In this document: in pieces, positions 9,739 through 19,251 of the stretch
Position numbering within the stretch: position 1 is the first letter of the stretch
How the letters are laid out: each line of letters begins with the position of its first letter
Assembly (NCBI RefSeq): GCF_014235765.1
Contig: NZ_JACMYH010000001.1
Span: 1,116,001 to 1,180,000, forward strand
Direction: 5' to 3'
Source: Pseudomonas baltica
GTDB lineage: Bacteria > Pseudomonadota > Gammaproteobacteria > Pseudomonadales > Pseudomonadaceae
Length of the DNA stretch: 64,000 nt
Made by a program: the position numbers and the translations under genes
Notes under the pieces: model-generated
What the model saw: the letters and a program-made list of their open reading frames with translations, nothing else
Told to the model about the DNA's origin: nothing
Databases searched by the model: none

Positions 9739-10961
9739 TCATCTGGGGCGTCAGCCTCCTCGCGACGTTGGGCATCATCACCAGGCCATTGCGCATCCCC
9801 GAATACGTCTGGGCGCTGGCGGCAGCGATCGGTCTGGTCGCTGGCGGTTTGATCGCCTTGCCTTCGGCACTGGCAGCGGTACTCAAGGGTACCGATGTCT
9901 ACCTGTTTCTGGTGGGCATGATGCTGCTGGCCGAACTGGCCCGCCGTGAAGGGTTGTTCGATTGGCTGGCGACCGTCGCTGCCCGCCAGGCCCGCGGCAG
10001 TGCGCAACGGCTGTTCGATCTGGTGTTCGTGGTGGGCACCGTGGTGACTGTTTTCCTGTCCAACGATGCCACGGCCGTGGTGCTGACCCCGGCCGTGTAC
10101 GCGGCCACCCGGGCAGCACGCGTCAACCCGCTGCCGTATCTGTTCGTCTGCGCGTTCATTGCCAACGCTGCCAGTTTCGTCCTGCCGATTTCCAACCCGG
10201 CCAATCTGGTGATATTCGGCAAGCACATGCCGCCGCTGCTCGATTGGCTGGCCATGTTCAGCCTGCCGTCCGTGGCGGCCATCGCCATGACCTATCTGGT
10301 TTTGCGCCTGACCCAGCGTCGGGATCTGCAGCAGCGCCTGCAACTCGTCGAGCAACTGCCCCGCCTGAGCGCAGGTGCTCGACTCACCGCCTGCGGGCTG
10401 GCCGTCACGGCGGTGTTGCTGTTGACCGTATCGGCCCTGGACGAAGCGCTGGGCCTGCCGACGTTCCTCGCCGCCGTCAGCACCCTCGCCGTCGTCCACC
10501 TGTACCAGAGAAGCAATCCCTGGCCGGTGTGCAAGGGCGTGGCCTGGGGCGTGCTGCCGCTGGTAGCGGGGCTGTTCGTGCTGGTGGAAGGCATTGGCCA
10601 GACCGGCGTGACCGGTCAGTTGGCCAACTGGCTGGAACAGGCCGCCAGGCACGCGCCGGCCCAGGCGCACTGGTGGGCAGGAGGCCTGGTGGCCCTGGCC
10701 TGCAACATCGGCAACAACCTGCCGATCGGCCTGCTCAGCGGGTCCATCAACGAACTGGCGCACCTGCCGCCCACTGTCACCGGCGCGCTGGTGGTCGGCG
10801 TCGACCTGGGCCCCAACCTCTCGGTCACCGGCTCCCTGGCGACCTTGCTGTGGTTGATCGCGGTGCGCCGCGAAGGGGTCGAAATCAGCGCCTGGACGTT
10901 CCTCAAGCTCGGCGCAGTGGTCATGCCGCCGGCCCTGATCGCCGCCCTGTGGCTGCTTTGA
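9720..10961 (+). CDS. ArsB/NhaD-type (ion transporter superfamily) permease
   Basis: 413 residues and about eleven hydrophobic helices. VGTVVTVFLSNDATAVVLTP and FIANAASFVLPISNPANLVI are the paired conserved segments of the arsenical pump/anion permease family, and the second half repeats the pattern in LACNIGNNLPIGLLSG. It starts with TTG at 9720 inside the end of the MFS gene, with AGGA about 9 nt upstream, which suggests translational coupling. The family includes ArsB arsenite exporters, but there is no arsR, arsC or arsH nearby, so arsenite as substrate is not supported by context. Confidence 0.85.
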   Translation: MPHASLIIWGVSLLATLGIITRPLRIPEYVWALAAAIGLVAGGLIALPSALAAVLKGTDVYLFLVGMMLLAELARREGLFDWLATVAARQARGSAQRLFDLVFVVGTVVTVFLSNDATAVVLTPAVYAATRAARVNPLPYLFVCAFIANAASFVLPISNPANLVIFGKHMPPLLDWLAMFSLPSVAAIAMTYLVLRLTQRRDLQQRLQLVEQLPRLSAGARLTACGLAVTAVLLLTVSALDEALGLPTFLAAVSTLAVVHLYQRSNPWPVCKGVAWGVLPLVAGLFVLVEGIGQTGVTGQLANWLEQAARHAPAQAHWWAGGLVALACNIGNNLPIGLLSGSINELAHLPPTVTGALVVGVDLGPNLSVTGSLATLLWLIAVRREGVEISAWTFLKLGAVVMPPALIAALWLL

Positions 10962-10968
10962 GGCCGCA

Positions 10969-10983
10969 GACGCATTCGCGTCT
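10969..10983. repeat. 15-bp inverted repeat copy A flanking the TonB receptor gene
   Basis: GACGCATTCGCGTCT here is the exact reverse complement of AGACGCGAATGCGTC at 13125-13139. Each copy is itself a small hairpin (GACGC/GCGTC with a 4-nt loop). This copy sits between the convergent permease and receptor genes and touches the receptor stop codon. It may act as a terminator stem, but it has no T-run. Confidence 0.7.
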
Positions 10984-13100
10984 CAGAACTTCACGGTCGC
11001 CGTCAGACGTGCCGTGCGCAACGCGCCCTCTTCCACCTGCAGCGTGCTGCTGCCGGTGGTGGCTGGGTAATACTGCTTGTTGAACAGGTTATCGATGTTC
11101 AGCTGCAGGCGCGTTTCGTAACCCTGGGTGGGCAGGTCCCAGCGCACGAAAGCGTCGGCCAGGGTGTAGCTGTCCATCCAGAAACTGTTGGCGCTGTCGC
11201 CCGGCCGCTCGCCCACGTAGCGCGCGCCTGCGCCCACATGCCACTGGCCGGTCTGCGCGGGCAAGGCCAGATGATGGGTCAGGTACAGGCTGGCCGTGTG
11301 CATCGGCGCGTTGGGCAGACGATTGCCTTCCTGCTCGGGCGCTTCGGCGTTCTTCAGCACTTCGGTGTGGCTGTAGGCATAGGTGCCGATCACACTCCAG
11401 TTCTCGGCTATCCGCCCGGTGACATCCAGCTCGACACCGCGCGAGCGCGCCTTGCCGACCGCCTCGTCGAGGCTGTCGCCATTGCTCTGCAGCACGCTGT
11501 TGACCAGGTTCTTCTTCTCGATGTCATACACCGCCAGGTTCACGTTCAGCGCAGCGGTCGGCGTGTATTTGACCCCGGCTTCGTAGCTGCGACCCTCGGT
11601 GGGCTTGAAGCTGTTGCCTGCATCGTCGGCGTCGTTGGGCACGAACGAGCGGCTGTAGTTGGCATACAGTGCCACCGTTTCGCTGGGCTGGTAGACGATC
11701 CCGCCAAAGGGAATGAATTCGTCGCCGTTGGAATCGGCACCGGGCGCGTACGAGCGGCCCAGGCCCTGATCGCTGTATTGGTCCCAATGCGCCTGACGCC
11801 CACCGAACACCAGGATCCAGCGATCGTTGAGGTGCCAGTTATCCTTGAAGTACAGGGATGTGGTGACCAGGTTGTTCTCGGCATTGCTCTGCGCCGCGCT
11901 GACCGTGACCGGCTCGGCCAGACGGCCATAGCCCGGGTTGCGGATGTCGATATTGCCGGCGGCGGTATTGGCGTTGCGGTAGGTCTTGCCGCGGTATTTG
12001 TCCAGCGACTCGTTGTCCAGGCCCACCACGATTTCATGCCGCTGGCCGAACAGCTGCTGGTCGCCGATCAGGTCCAGCGCGGTGTAGCGGCTTTCGTAAT
12101 CGTAGTGACCGCCATTGGCGATGCGCCGCAGCGTGTTGCCGGTGAGCGTGTTGGGTTGAGCGATGGCCAGGCTGTAGCGATCCTGGGTCCAACCGTAGGT
12201 CAGGCGACTGCGCCAGGCGTCCCCCAGCTGGTATTCGAACTTCGCTGTGGTGCTCTGGCTGATGCCCACGGTCTTGGCCCAGCGCTCGTCGAGGCGGTCG
12301 CGGTAGCTGATGTCGGCGGGTCGCCCAGCGACGAACACGGTGCCACGGTCGAACGGGCTGGCGTAGTCGTTGTAGGTATAGGCCAGCGAAGCACTGGCCC
12401 GCTCACCGACCCAGGCAATCGACGGAGCGATCAGGGTGTGCTCGTCGGTCCCATAGTTGCGCCAGTAATCCTCGTGGCTGCGCTCGGCCACCAGCCGGTA
12501 GGCCAGATCGGTATCGCCCAGCGGGCCGGTGGTGTCCAGCGACAGCGAACCGCCGCCCTCGCTGAAGCCGGATGCGCCGAGGGTGGTGCTGCGGGTGAAC
12601 TGCGGCTGCTTGCTGACGACGTTGATGACCCCGCCCGGTTCGAGCGCGCCATACATCAGCGAGGCCGGCCCCTTGAGCACTTCCACATGATCGGTGGTCG
12701 CCCCCAGGTTGCGACCGATGGCCGAGCGGATGCCGTCGCGCAGGATCGAGTTGTCGTCGTTGCTGCCAAACCCGCGCTTGATCAGCGCATCCTTGGTGCC
12801 GCCCAGGGTGTTGGTCTGGGTCACACCGCTGACGAAGCGCATCGCGTCGTTCAAATCCTTGACCTGGTAGTCATCCAGCGTGCGCGCCGTTACCGAATTG
12901 ATGGTCTGCGCTTCATCACGGTTCTGCGTGGCGCTCTTGCTGGCGGTTTCGCCGCGCACGCGGGCGTAGCCGTCATCGCCCTCACCTTCGCCGCTGGCCT
13001 GGATGACACTGGAGGGCAGCTCGGTGGCCGCCATGGCCAGGCAAGGCAGGACTGAGCACAACAGCACCCAGGAATGGGCCCGATTCAACGACTTGACCAC
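10983..13100 (-). CDS. TonB-dependent siderophore receptor
   Basis: 705 residues. A signal peptide (hydrophobic segment AHSWVLLCSVLPCLAMA) precedes a plug domain with KDLNDAMRFVSGVTQTNTLG, a TonB-box-like N-terminal region, and VEVLKGPASLMYGALEPGGV, the usual plug motif of ferric-siderophore receptors. The remainder is the 22-strand barrel, ending in aromatic Phe (LTATVKF). No N-terminal signalling (STN) domain is present, so it is not expected to control a cell-surface signalling sigma factor. GTG at 13100 is chosen because GGAG lies 8 nt upstream; an upstream in-frame ATG at 13148 would put the signal peptide too far inside. No clear Fur box was found. Confidence 0.92.
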   Translation of the reverse strand: MVKSLNRAHSWVLLCSVLPCLAMAATELPSSVIQASGEGEGDDGYARVRGETASKSATQNRDEAQTINSVTARTLDDYQVKDLNDAMRFVSGVTQTNTLGGTKDALIKRGFGSNDDNSILRDGIRSAIGRNLGATTDHVEVLKGPASLMYGALEPGGVINVVSKQPQFTRSTTLGASGFSEGGGSLSLDTTGPLGDTDLAYRLVAERSHEDYWRNYGTDEHTLIAPSIAWVGERASASLAYTYNDYASPFDRGTVFVAGRPADISYRDRLDERWAKTVGISQSTTAKFEYQLGDAWRSRLTYGWTQDRYSLAIAQPNTLTGNTLRRIANGGHYDYESRYTALDLIGDQQLFGQRHEIVVGLDNESLDKYRGKTYRNANTAAGNIDIRNPGYGRLAEPVTVSAAQSNAENNLVTTSLYFKDNWHLNDRWILVFGGRQAHWDQYSDQGLGRSYAPGADSNGDEFIPFGGIVYQPSETVALYANYSRSFVPNDADDAGNSFKPTEGRSYEAGVKYTPTAALNVNLAVYDIEKKNLVNSVLQSNGDSLDEAVGKARSRGVELDVTGRIAENWSVIGTYAYSHTEVLKNAEAPEQEGNRLPNAPMHTASLYLTHHLALPAQTGQWHVGAGARYVGERPGDSANSFWMDSYTLADAFVRWDLPTQGYETRLQLNIDNLFNKQYYPATTGSSTLQVEEGALRTARLTATVKF

Positions 13101-13124
13101 GCGTGTAACTCCGTACTGGATAGA

Positions 13125-13139
13125 AGACGCGAATGCGTC
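13125..13139. repeat. 15-bp inverted repeat copy B flanking the TonB receptor gene
   Basis: AGACGCGAATGCGTC, the inverted partner of 10969-10983. It is 25 nt upstream of the receptor GTG start, where it could be part of the promoter or leader. Confidence 0.7.
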
Positions 13140-13214
13140 CCATCTCAATTGTACGGACTATCGTGAGCTTTTGCTGAATCGGTTGTACGATTTTTTACTA
13201 CTTCGCAGACGAAT

Positions 13215-14855
13215 TCAGAGACGGAAGCGACCCACCAGATCGTTGAACGAGATGGCCAGGCGCGACAGATCCTGGGTAGATGCGCTGGTCTGGTGAGCGC
13301 CTGCCGCCGTCTGCGTCGACAGGTCCTGGATGTTGATCAGATTCCGGTCGACCTCACGAGCCACGTGGGCCTGCTCTTCGCAGGCGCTGGCGATGACCAG
13401 GTTGCGATCGTTGATCTGCGCGATCCCGGTGGCGATGGATTGCAGCGCATCGCCGGTGGCCTTGGCCAATACCTGAGTGTCCCCTACCAGCCCCTGGCTC
13501 TTGCCCATGGCAGCGACTGCCTGGTCTGCCCGCGAACGCACCGCACCGATCATGCTTTCGATCTCGCCCGTGGACGACTGGGTACGCGCCGCCAGTGCCC
13601 TGACCTCGTCGGCAACCACCGCGAAACCACGCCCCTGTTCGCCGGCGCGGGCCGCTTCGATGGCCGCGTTGAGGGCCAGCAGATTGGTCTGTTCGGCGAT
13701 ACCGCGAATCACGTCGAGCACCTTGCCGATATCGCGCACCTGAACCGCCAGGTCTTCCACGATGGTGGTCGAGGACTGGATTTCGATGGTGGCATTGTTC
13801 ACCGCTTCCACGGCATTGCGCGCCTGCGTCAGGCCATCGGTGGCCTGGCTGCTGGCGGTCTTCGAGGCTTCCGAGGTGGAGATGGCGTTGCGCGCGACCT
13901 CTTCCACGGCCGACGTCATCTCGGTGACGGCCGTGGCCGCCTGCTGAATCTCGTCGTTCTGACGCAACAGCCCACGGCTGCCGTCTTCAGTGACCGCGTT
14001 CAACTCTTCGGCTGCCGAAGCGAGTTGATTCGAGGCGTCGGCAATCTGGTGGATGGTGGCCTTGAGGCCTTCCTGCATTTCGCCGAGCGCGGCGAGCAGC
14101 TGCCCGGTCTCGTCACGGGCCGAGCTGCCAATGCTGTGGGTCAGATCACCCTTGGCGATCAATTTCGCGCTGGCCACCGCGGTGGCGATGGGCCTGCTGA
14201 TAAGGCGGCTCATGAACAGCCCCAGTGCCAGTGCTGCCAGAAAGGCCAGTGCGATACCGATATAAAGCACGGTGATCGCCGCCCGCTCCTGCTCGTCGGC
14301 GTCACGCGCGCCTTCTTGGATCTGCCGGTTGTTCGACTCGACCATCACGGTCAACTCGTCCATGACGGTGCGATAGGCCGGCTGGATCTCCCCCGACATG
14401 AGCGAGCGCGCCGCTGAAACATCGCCGGTGTCCAGCACCGACAGTACCTTCTGCAGCTGCGCCTGATACAGCGGCCAGTCACGTTCCATCTTGTCGCCGG
14501 CGGCACGCTCGTCGTCGGCCTGTGGCGTCTTGCGGTACGCCGCAAAAGCCTTCTCGCTGTCAGCCAAGTTGGTGTTCATACTCTGGCGAATCGAGTCCTT
14601 GACGCTTTGCGAATCGTTTTCCGCATGGGCGGCGATCAGGGCGTACAGGTCCTTGAGCTGGGCAATCGCCTTGCTCTTGGCTTCGGCCGTCTTGGCAACC
14701 GACACCAGGTTGTTAGAGAACACCCCTTTGAGGCTGTCCGACAGCTGACTGACGCCGCGGCTACCCAGCATGCCGACGCCCAGGGTAATGAACGCACACA
14801 ACCCGAAGGCCGCAATCAGTTTGGAAGATAACTTTGCATCGCGAAGCCACGTCAT
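13215..14855 (-). CDS. methyl-accepting chemotaxis protein
   Basis: 546 residues. Membrane helices lie at about 11-33 and 190-211 and enclose a 155-residue periplasmic helical domain of the four-helix-bundle type (contains [20 protein letters not shown]). HAMP follows ([20 protein letters not shown]), then the signalling domain with the conserved tip [20 protein letters not shown] and [20 protein letters not shown]. The C-terminus ends shortly after the methylation helix without a CheR-binding tail. It is the same length and architecture as the receptor at 6235-7875 but clearly diverged in the sensor domain, so it should detect a different, unidentified ligand. Confidence 0.93.
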   Translation of the reverse strand: MTWLRDAKLSSKLIAAFGLCAFITLGVGMLGSRGVSQLSDSLKGVFSNNLVSVAKTAEAKSKAIAQLKDLYALIAAHAENDSQSVKDSIRQSMNTNLADSEKAFAAYRKTPQADDERAAGDKMERDWPLYQAQLQKVLSVLDTGDVSAARSLMSGEIQPAYRTVMDELTVMVESNNRQIQEGARDADEQERAAITVLYIGIALAFLAALALGLFMSRLISRPIATAVASAKLIAKGDLTHSIGSSARDETGQLLAALGEMQEGLKATIHQIADASNQLASAAEELNAVTEDGSRGLLRQNDEIQQAATAVTEMTSAVEEVARNAISTSEASKTASSQATDGLTQARNAVEAVNNATIEIQSSTTIVEDLAVQVRDIGKVLDVIRGIAEQTNLLALNAAIEAARAGEQGRGFAVVADEVRALAARTQSSTGEIESMIGAVRSRADQAVAAMGKSQGLVGDTQVLAKATGDALQSIATGIAQINDRNLVIASACEEQAHVAREVDRNLINIQDLSTQTAAGAHQTSASTQDLSRLAISFNDLVGRFRL

Positions 14856-15095
14856 ACAGGTATCCTGTCAGGTCCACCAAAAAAAGCCCCGGGTTCGGCA
14901 CTTTCCTTAGCGTCGTGGGCGGTATGAACCCGCTATCGGCATTGCCGCAGGAAGCTTGAATAGTGTTCGCAGGCCGTGTGGCCACTTGGCCCTACCTTCT
15001 GTCGTGGCGACCAAATGCACCTGCCATACGATCAGCGGTATGAACGCTTATGAGATGATGGCTGTCTGATATCACTCTATCCGCATGACCTTCCG

Positions 15096-16697
15096 ATGCC
15101 GCCCATGAACGACCTCAACCGCCGTAATCCATGCCGCTTGCCGATGCTTCTGTCGCTGACGCTGCTCACGATCGTGGGGCTCTCCATCCTGTGGGAGTTC
15201 CACCTCGAAGCCTATGTGATGCACTGGCTGAACCTGCCCTACGACGGTGACTTCGAAGATGCCGAACGGTGGCGTTTCGTGCTGACATCTTCGGGGTTCT
15301 CGATGATTTCGCTGATCGTGCCGACCATCGTGCTCAAGCGCATGGTCACCAGTACTCAACTCAGCTACCGGCGTCTGCAGCGGATCCAGTTTCAAACCGA
15401 AACCCTGGCCAAGTACGACTCCCTCAGCGCCTTGATCAACCGTCGCGGCTTCATGGACCTGCTGTGCGAACGGCTTGCACAGCACCGTTGCATATCGATC
15501 ATGCTGATCGACCTGGACCACTTCAAAGCCATAAACGACCAGCATGGCCACTCTGGCGGAGACGGCGTGCTGGTCGAGGTGGCCGACCGGCTCAAGCACA
15601 TCGCACGCTTGCACGGTGGCACCGCCGCCCGACTGGGTGGGGATGAATTCTGCCTGCTGTTTCTGGACTACAGGGATGAGCGCGAGTTGAGCGACATTGC
15701 CGCAACGACCATCCAGCGGGTCAGCGAGGCCTTTGTCGAACCCTCCACCCCCGTGCGGCTGGGCGCGACCATTGGCATATCGCGTTCCTGGATCGATGCC
15801 ACCGAGGCGTCCGCACTGCTGCACTGCGCCGATACGGCGATGTACCGGGGAAAGAACGCTGGCCGCTCCATGTTCAATTTCTACGACAACGAATACGAGC
15901 GGCAGCTGCGGGCCCAAGCCGACCTCGACCAAGCCCTCAGGCACGCGGTGGAGCGCGAAGAAATCGTGCCGTTCTTCCAACCCATCGTCACCCTTCCGTC
16001 GCAGACGATCGTAGGCTTCGAGGTGCTCGCACGCTGGGCCCGGCCCGACGGCAGCACCGGCATGCCTACCGACTTCATCCCGATACTGGAGCGCCTTGGC
16101 CTGATTCCGGCCATGACCCGCTCACTGGTCAAGCAGGCCTGCAGGGCGGCCAGCTTCTGGGACGACACACTGCACCTGTCGCTCAATGTCAGCGCCACCA
16201 TGATCACCGACGAGCTGTTCCCCGATCGCCTGGCCGAGCAACTCAGGCATGAACGCTTCCCGTACGAGCGCTTCGAAGTGGAGATCACGGAAGAAGCGCT
16301 GGTGGGCAACCTCGACGCCGCCCAGCGGAACCTGAGCAAGCTGCACGCCTACGGCATCAGCGTGGCGCTGGACGACTTCGGCATCGGCTATTCGGGCCTG
16401 TACCATCTGACGCGGCTGTCCATCGACAAGATCAAGATAGACCGGTCCTTCTTCGAGGCCGGCAGCATTGACCACCTGCCCATGGTGGAAGCCATCCTGG
16501 GGATGGCACGCAGCCTGAAAATGAAAGTCACGGCCGAAGGCATCGAGGACTTCCACCTGCCCTACCTGCCGAAATGGCTGGCGGAAAATGGTTGCCACTA
16601 TGCCCAGGGCTATCTATATGGCCGCCCACAGGCAGGGAGCACCATCGCCGCCGCCGTCCATGCCCCGTTGACGGTCTGCGCCGCGGCTCAGAACTGA
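15096..16697 (+). CDS. membrane GGDEF/EAL c-di-GMP turnover protein
   Basis: 533 residues. Two membrane helices (about 16-35 and 66-82) enclose a short periplasmic loop of about 30 residues. The GGDEF domain is complete (ARLGGDEFCLLF near 180) and preceded by LIDLDHFKAINDQHGHSGGD. The usual RxxD inhibitory site is not visible. The EAL domain begins GFEVLARWARPDG near 308: the motif is EVL, which still fits ExLxR, and LNVSA, VEITEEAL, LDDFGIGYSG, IKIDRSF and AEGIED are kept. Both activities are therefore possible. ATG at 15096 or 15105 could start; neither has a clear ribosome site. Its last 10 nt overlap the convergent aldo/keto reductase gene. Confidence 0.88.
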   Translation: MPPMNDLNRRNPCRLPMLLSLTLLTIVGLSILWEFHLEAYVMHWLNLPYDGDFEDAERWRFVLTSSGFSMISLIVPTIVLKRMVTSTQLSYRRLQRIQFQTETLAKYDSLSALINRRGFMDLLCERLAQHRCISIMLIDLDHFKAINDQHGHSGGDGVLVEVADRLKHIARLHGGTAARLGGDEFCLLFLDYRDERELSDIAATTIQRVSEAFVEPSTPVRLGATIGISRSWIDATEASALLHCADTAMYRGKNAGRSMFNFYDNEYERQLRAQADLDQALRHAVEREEIVPFFQPIVTLPSQTIVGFEVLARWARPDGSTGMPTDFIPILERLGLIPAMTRSLVKQACRAASFWDDTLHLSLNVSATMITDELFPDRLAEQLRHERFPYERFEVEITEEALVGNLDAAQRNLSKLHAYGISVALDDFGIGYSGLYHLTRLSIDKIKIDRSFFEAGSIDHLPMVEAILGMARSLKMKVTAEGIEDFHLPYLPKWLAENGCHYAQGYLYGRPQAGSTIAAAVHAPLTVCAAAQN

Positions 16698-17710
16698 ACC
16701 CGACGCCCGGTCACCGGGTAGCTCGGGTCGGTGTAGCCAGGCGTCGAGCTATGGCCCGCCACCACCAGGGCGTCGATGAAAGCCTCGTCCTCTGCGGTGA
16801 ACCGGTACTGCAACGCCGGCACATAGTCGCGCCATTGCTGTTCGGTGCGAGGCCCGGCGATGGCCGAGCTGATCAATAGGTTGTTGAGCACCCAGGCCAG
16901 CGCGAACTGCCCCGAGGTGATGCCACGAGCCTGGGCGTGATCCTTGATGCGTTGCGCCAGGTTCAGCGACTCTGGGCGCCACTCGGTCTGCTGCAGGCGC
17001 GGGTCGCTGCGCCCCGCCCGCGTGTCGACACCCGGTTCGGCACCGGGGTCGTACTTGGCGGTCAGCACGCCTCGCGCCAGCGGGCTGTAGGACACCACGC
17101 CGATGCCATAATGCTCGGCTGCCGGCAGATGCTCGGCTTCGATCTGCCGATTGGCCAGGTTGTACAGTGGCTGGCTCACGGTCGGCCGCTCGACCCCCAG
17201 CAGGTCTGCCACCCGGCAGAATTCGGCAAGCTTCCAACTGCTGTGGTTCGACAGCCCGTAGCCGCGGATCTTGCCGGCGCGAATCAGATCGGCCAAGGCG
17301 CGCACGGTTTCTTCCACCGGCGTGAAAGGGTCTTCACGGTGCACGTAGTAGAGGTCGAGGTAATCGGTCTGCAAGCGGCGCAGACTGCCTTCCACCGACT
17401 CGATCACGCTATGGCGCGAAGCCCCGCGCCCATTCGGCCCTTGCACGCCGGGGTTGGGGTTGACGAACTTGCTCGACAGCACCCAACGCGAGCGCTGGCC
17501 GGCGATCAGCTTGCCCACCGCGATTTCCGAAGCGCCGTCGTTGTAATTGTTCGCCGTGTCGATGGCATTGATGCCCTGCTCCAAGGCATCGTCGACGATA
17601 CGCTTGGCGGTGGCGTCGTCGGTCTGGCCGCCGAACATCATCGTACCCAGGGTGATTTCGGAAACCTGCAGGCCATGGCGGCCCAGGCGGCGGTATCTGA
17701 CGTCGCTCAT
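16688..17710 (-). CDS. aldo/keto reductase
   Basis: 340 residues, (beta/alpha)8 NADPH-dependent oxidoreductase. The catalytic tetrad is visible as Asp and Tyr in DTANNYNDGASE, Lys in WVLSSKF and His in YYVHRED. The cofactor region near the C-terminus contains LISSAIAGPRTEQQW. The start MSDVRYRRLGRHG at 17710 has AGAGGA 7 nt upstream, so a longer in-frame reading to 17794 is rejected. Substrate unknown; the family reduces aldehydes and ketones in the cytoplasm. Neighbours do not point to a pathway. Confidence 0.9.
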   Translation of the reverse strand: MSDVRYRRLGRHGLQVSEITLGTMMFGGQTDDATAKRIVDDALEQGINAIDTANNYNDGASEIAVGKLIAGQRSRWVLSSKFVNPNPGVQGPNGRGASRHSVIESVEGSLRRLQTDYLDLYYVHREDPFTPVEETVRALADLIRAGKIRGYGLSNHSSWKLAEFCRVADLLGVERPTVSQPLYNLANRQIEAEHLPAAEHYGIGVVSYSPLARGVLTAKYDPGAEPGVDTRAGRSDPRLQQTEWRPESLNLAQRIKDHAQARGITSGQFALAWVLNNLLISSAIAGPRTEQQWRDYVPALQYRFTAEDEAFIDALVVAGHSSTPGYTDPSYPVTGRRVQF

Positions 17711-17931
17711 CGAAAAGTCCTCTCTTGGCAAAACCGGCGGCCATGCAAGGCCCTGTCCCTCGATGCTGGCGTATCCGATCCAATCCAGCAACATACTGGC
17801 CTATAGCCTCTATCGGAAAAGACTATTTAAGCTGCGCGGGCCGTGGCCGATAGACTGATCACACTCAAATGAAACAACGCTCATCCCGTGGCCAGGACGC
17901 CAAAACACCGATAGAGCCCTCGGAGCACCGC

Positions 17932-18156
17932 ATGCCCACCACCCACATCACTGAAATGCAGGAAGACGTCCATGACGCGGCACTTCAGTTGGAAATGATC
18001 TACCAAATGCTCCGCGGCCACGCCCTGTTTCTGCGCAGCAGAAACATCGACCATCTCATAGATGATGTCTTGCTCGTTGAAAACCAGGCGGGCGCTCTGG
18101 CCCTGTCCATTCAAGATCTAAAAGGGGCCGCGTCCAGGATGGCCAAGGCGGCGTAG
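17932..18156 (+). CDS. small conserved hypothetical protein
   Basis: 74 residues starting MPTTHITEMQEDVHDAALQL, predicted all-helical and acidic, with no signal peptide and no motif that I recognise. GGAG lies 6 nt before ATG 17932, which decides against the in-frame ATG at 17869. It stands alone, oriented away from the aldo/keto reductase. Function unknown. Confidence 0.6.
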   Translation: MPTTHITEMQEDVHDAALQLEMIYQMLRGHALFLRSRNIDHLIDDVLLVENQAGALALSIQDLKGAASRMAKAA

Positions 18157-18300
18157 CTCGAAAAGCCTCGTATCCCACAAAGTCCAGTATACAAGCCTCT
18201 TATTCCATTCAGGAATTTACTGAAACCATTTAGTGATTATCCAGGCATAAGCACCAATGCTAGTGTCGACGACATACCGATCAGCATTCGTGTCGTCCTT

Positions 18301-19251
18301 ATGCCCAATTATCTCGATTCCCATCACCGCCAGTCGATCCTGCAACTGCAGAACACCTGGACCGCGCGCAGCGACTGGCCGACCTGGTTACTGCTGCTCG
18401 GCACCTATGGCGCCTGGTGGGCGCTGATCGAATTCGGTTCGTTCATCGGGCGACCGCTCACCGTACTGCTGCTGGTGCCGCTGCTTACCCTGTGGATGTC
18501 GCTGCAGCATGAACTTCTGCACGGCCACCCTACCCGCTGGCGCAGCGTCAACAAGGTCCTGGGCTATGCCCCGCTGGCCATCTGGTACCCCTACACGCTG
18601 TACCGCGACAGCCATCTGGCCCATCACCGCGACGAAACGATCACGCTGCCGCGCGACGACCCGGAAAGCCGATACCTCGATGCCCGGGCCTGGTCAGGCA
18701 GCGCGGGGCCCGGCCGGACGCTGCACTGGCTGAACAAGACCCTGCTGGGCCGTCTCTGCGTAGGCCCGGCCCTGGCGCTTGCCGGTTTGATTCACGAGCA
18801 GTGCGCGCGCCTGTTGCGCGGCGAGGCGCAAGCGTGGCTGATGTGGGTCACTCATCTGCTCTGCGTGCTGGCGCTGTTCGGGTTCATCAGCGCCCAAGGC
18901 GTGGCTGTCTTCGATTACCTGCTGGCGAGCGTTCTGGCGCTGGCGCTGTCCATGGTCCGTTCCTACTACGAACATCGCCCTGCCGAGGCACCCGAGCAGC
19001 GCTCGGTGCTCAACGAAGCGGGCTGGCCCTGGCGCTGGCTGTTTCTCAACCTCAACCTGCACCTGGTGCATCACGACCTGCCGGGGTTGCCTTGGTACTA
19101 CCTGCCCCGCGTGTACCGCGAGCGCCGCACGGACTGGCTGCAACGCAGCGGACATTTTTTGGTCAATGGCTACAGCGAGCTGTTTCGGCGTTATGCCGTG
19201 TCCCCCGTCGACAGTCCTCTGCATCCTCTAGGTCGAGGCACCCAGCCATGA
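18301..19251 (+). CDS. fatty acid desaturase
   Basis: 316 residues, integral membrane di-iron desaturase. The three histidine boxes are present: HELLHGHP near residue 71, HLAHHRDE near 105 and HLVHHDLPG near 254. Hydrophobic helices lie before box 1 and between boxes 2 and 3. The protein should insert a double bond into an acyl chain or act on a related lipid; ferredoxin or cytochrome partners are not encoded nearby. The stop codon overlaps the start of the next gene (ATGA), so it is translationally coupled to a PhnD-like protein. The upstream 144 nt are AT-rich and probably contain the promoter. Confidence 0.9.
   Translation: MPNYLDSHHRQSILQLQNTWTARSDWPTWLLLLGTYGAWWALIEFGSFIGRPLTVLLLVPLLTLWMSLQHELLHGHPTRWRSVNKVLGYAPLAIWYPYTLYRDSHLAHHRDETITLPRDDPESRYLDARAWSGSAGPGRTLHWLNKTLLGRLCVGPALALAGLIHEQCARLLRGEAQAWLMWVTHLLCVLALFGFISAQGVAVFDYLLASVLALALSMVRSYYEHRPAEAPEQRSVLNEAGWPWRWLFLNLNLHLVHHDLPGLPWYYLPRVYRERRTDWLQRSGHFLVNGYSELFRRYAVSPVDSPLHPLGRGTQP

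Noticed and set aside
9720..10961. Arsenite export operon
   Set aside because: The permease belongs to the ArsB superfamily, but no arsR, arsC or arsH accompanies it.
11238..13055. Long plus-strand open frame of about 605 codons
   Set aside because: Antisense to the TonB receptor, whose signal peptide, plug and barrel features are clear.
13101..13214. Fur box upstream of the siderophore-type receptor
   Set aside because: No sequence close to GATAATGATAATCATTATC was found; AT-rich patches do not match.
16688..16697. 10-nt overlap of convergent gene ends as a regulatory antisense
   Set aside because: Such short tail overlaps are common in dense genomes and give no signal by themselves.
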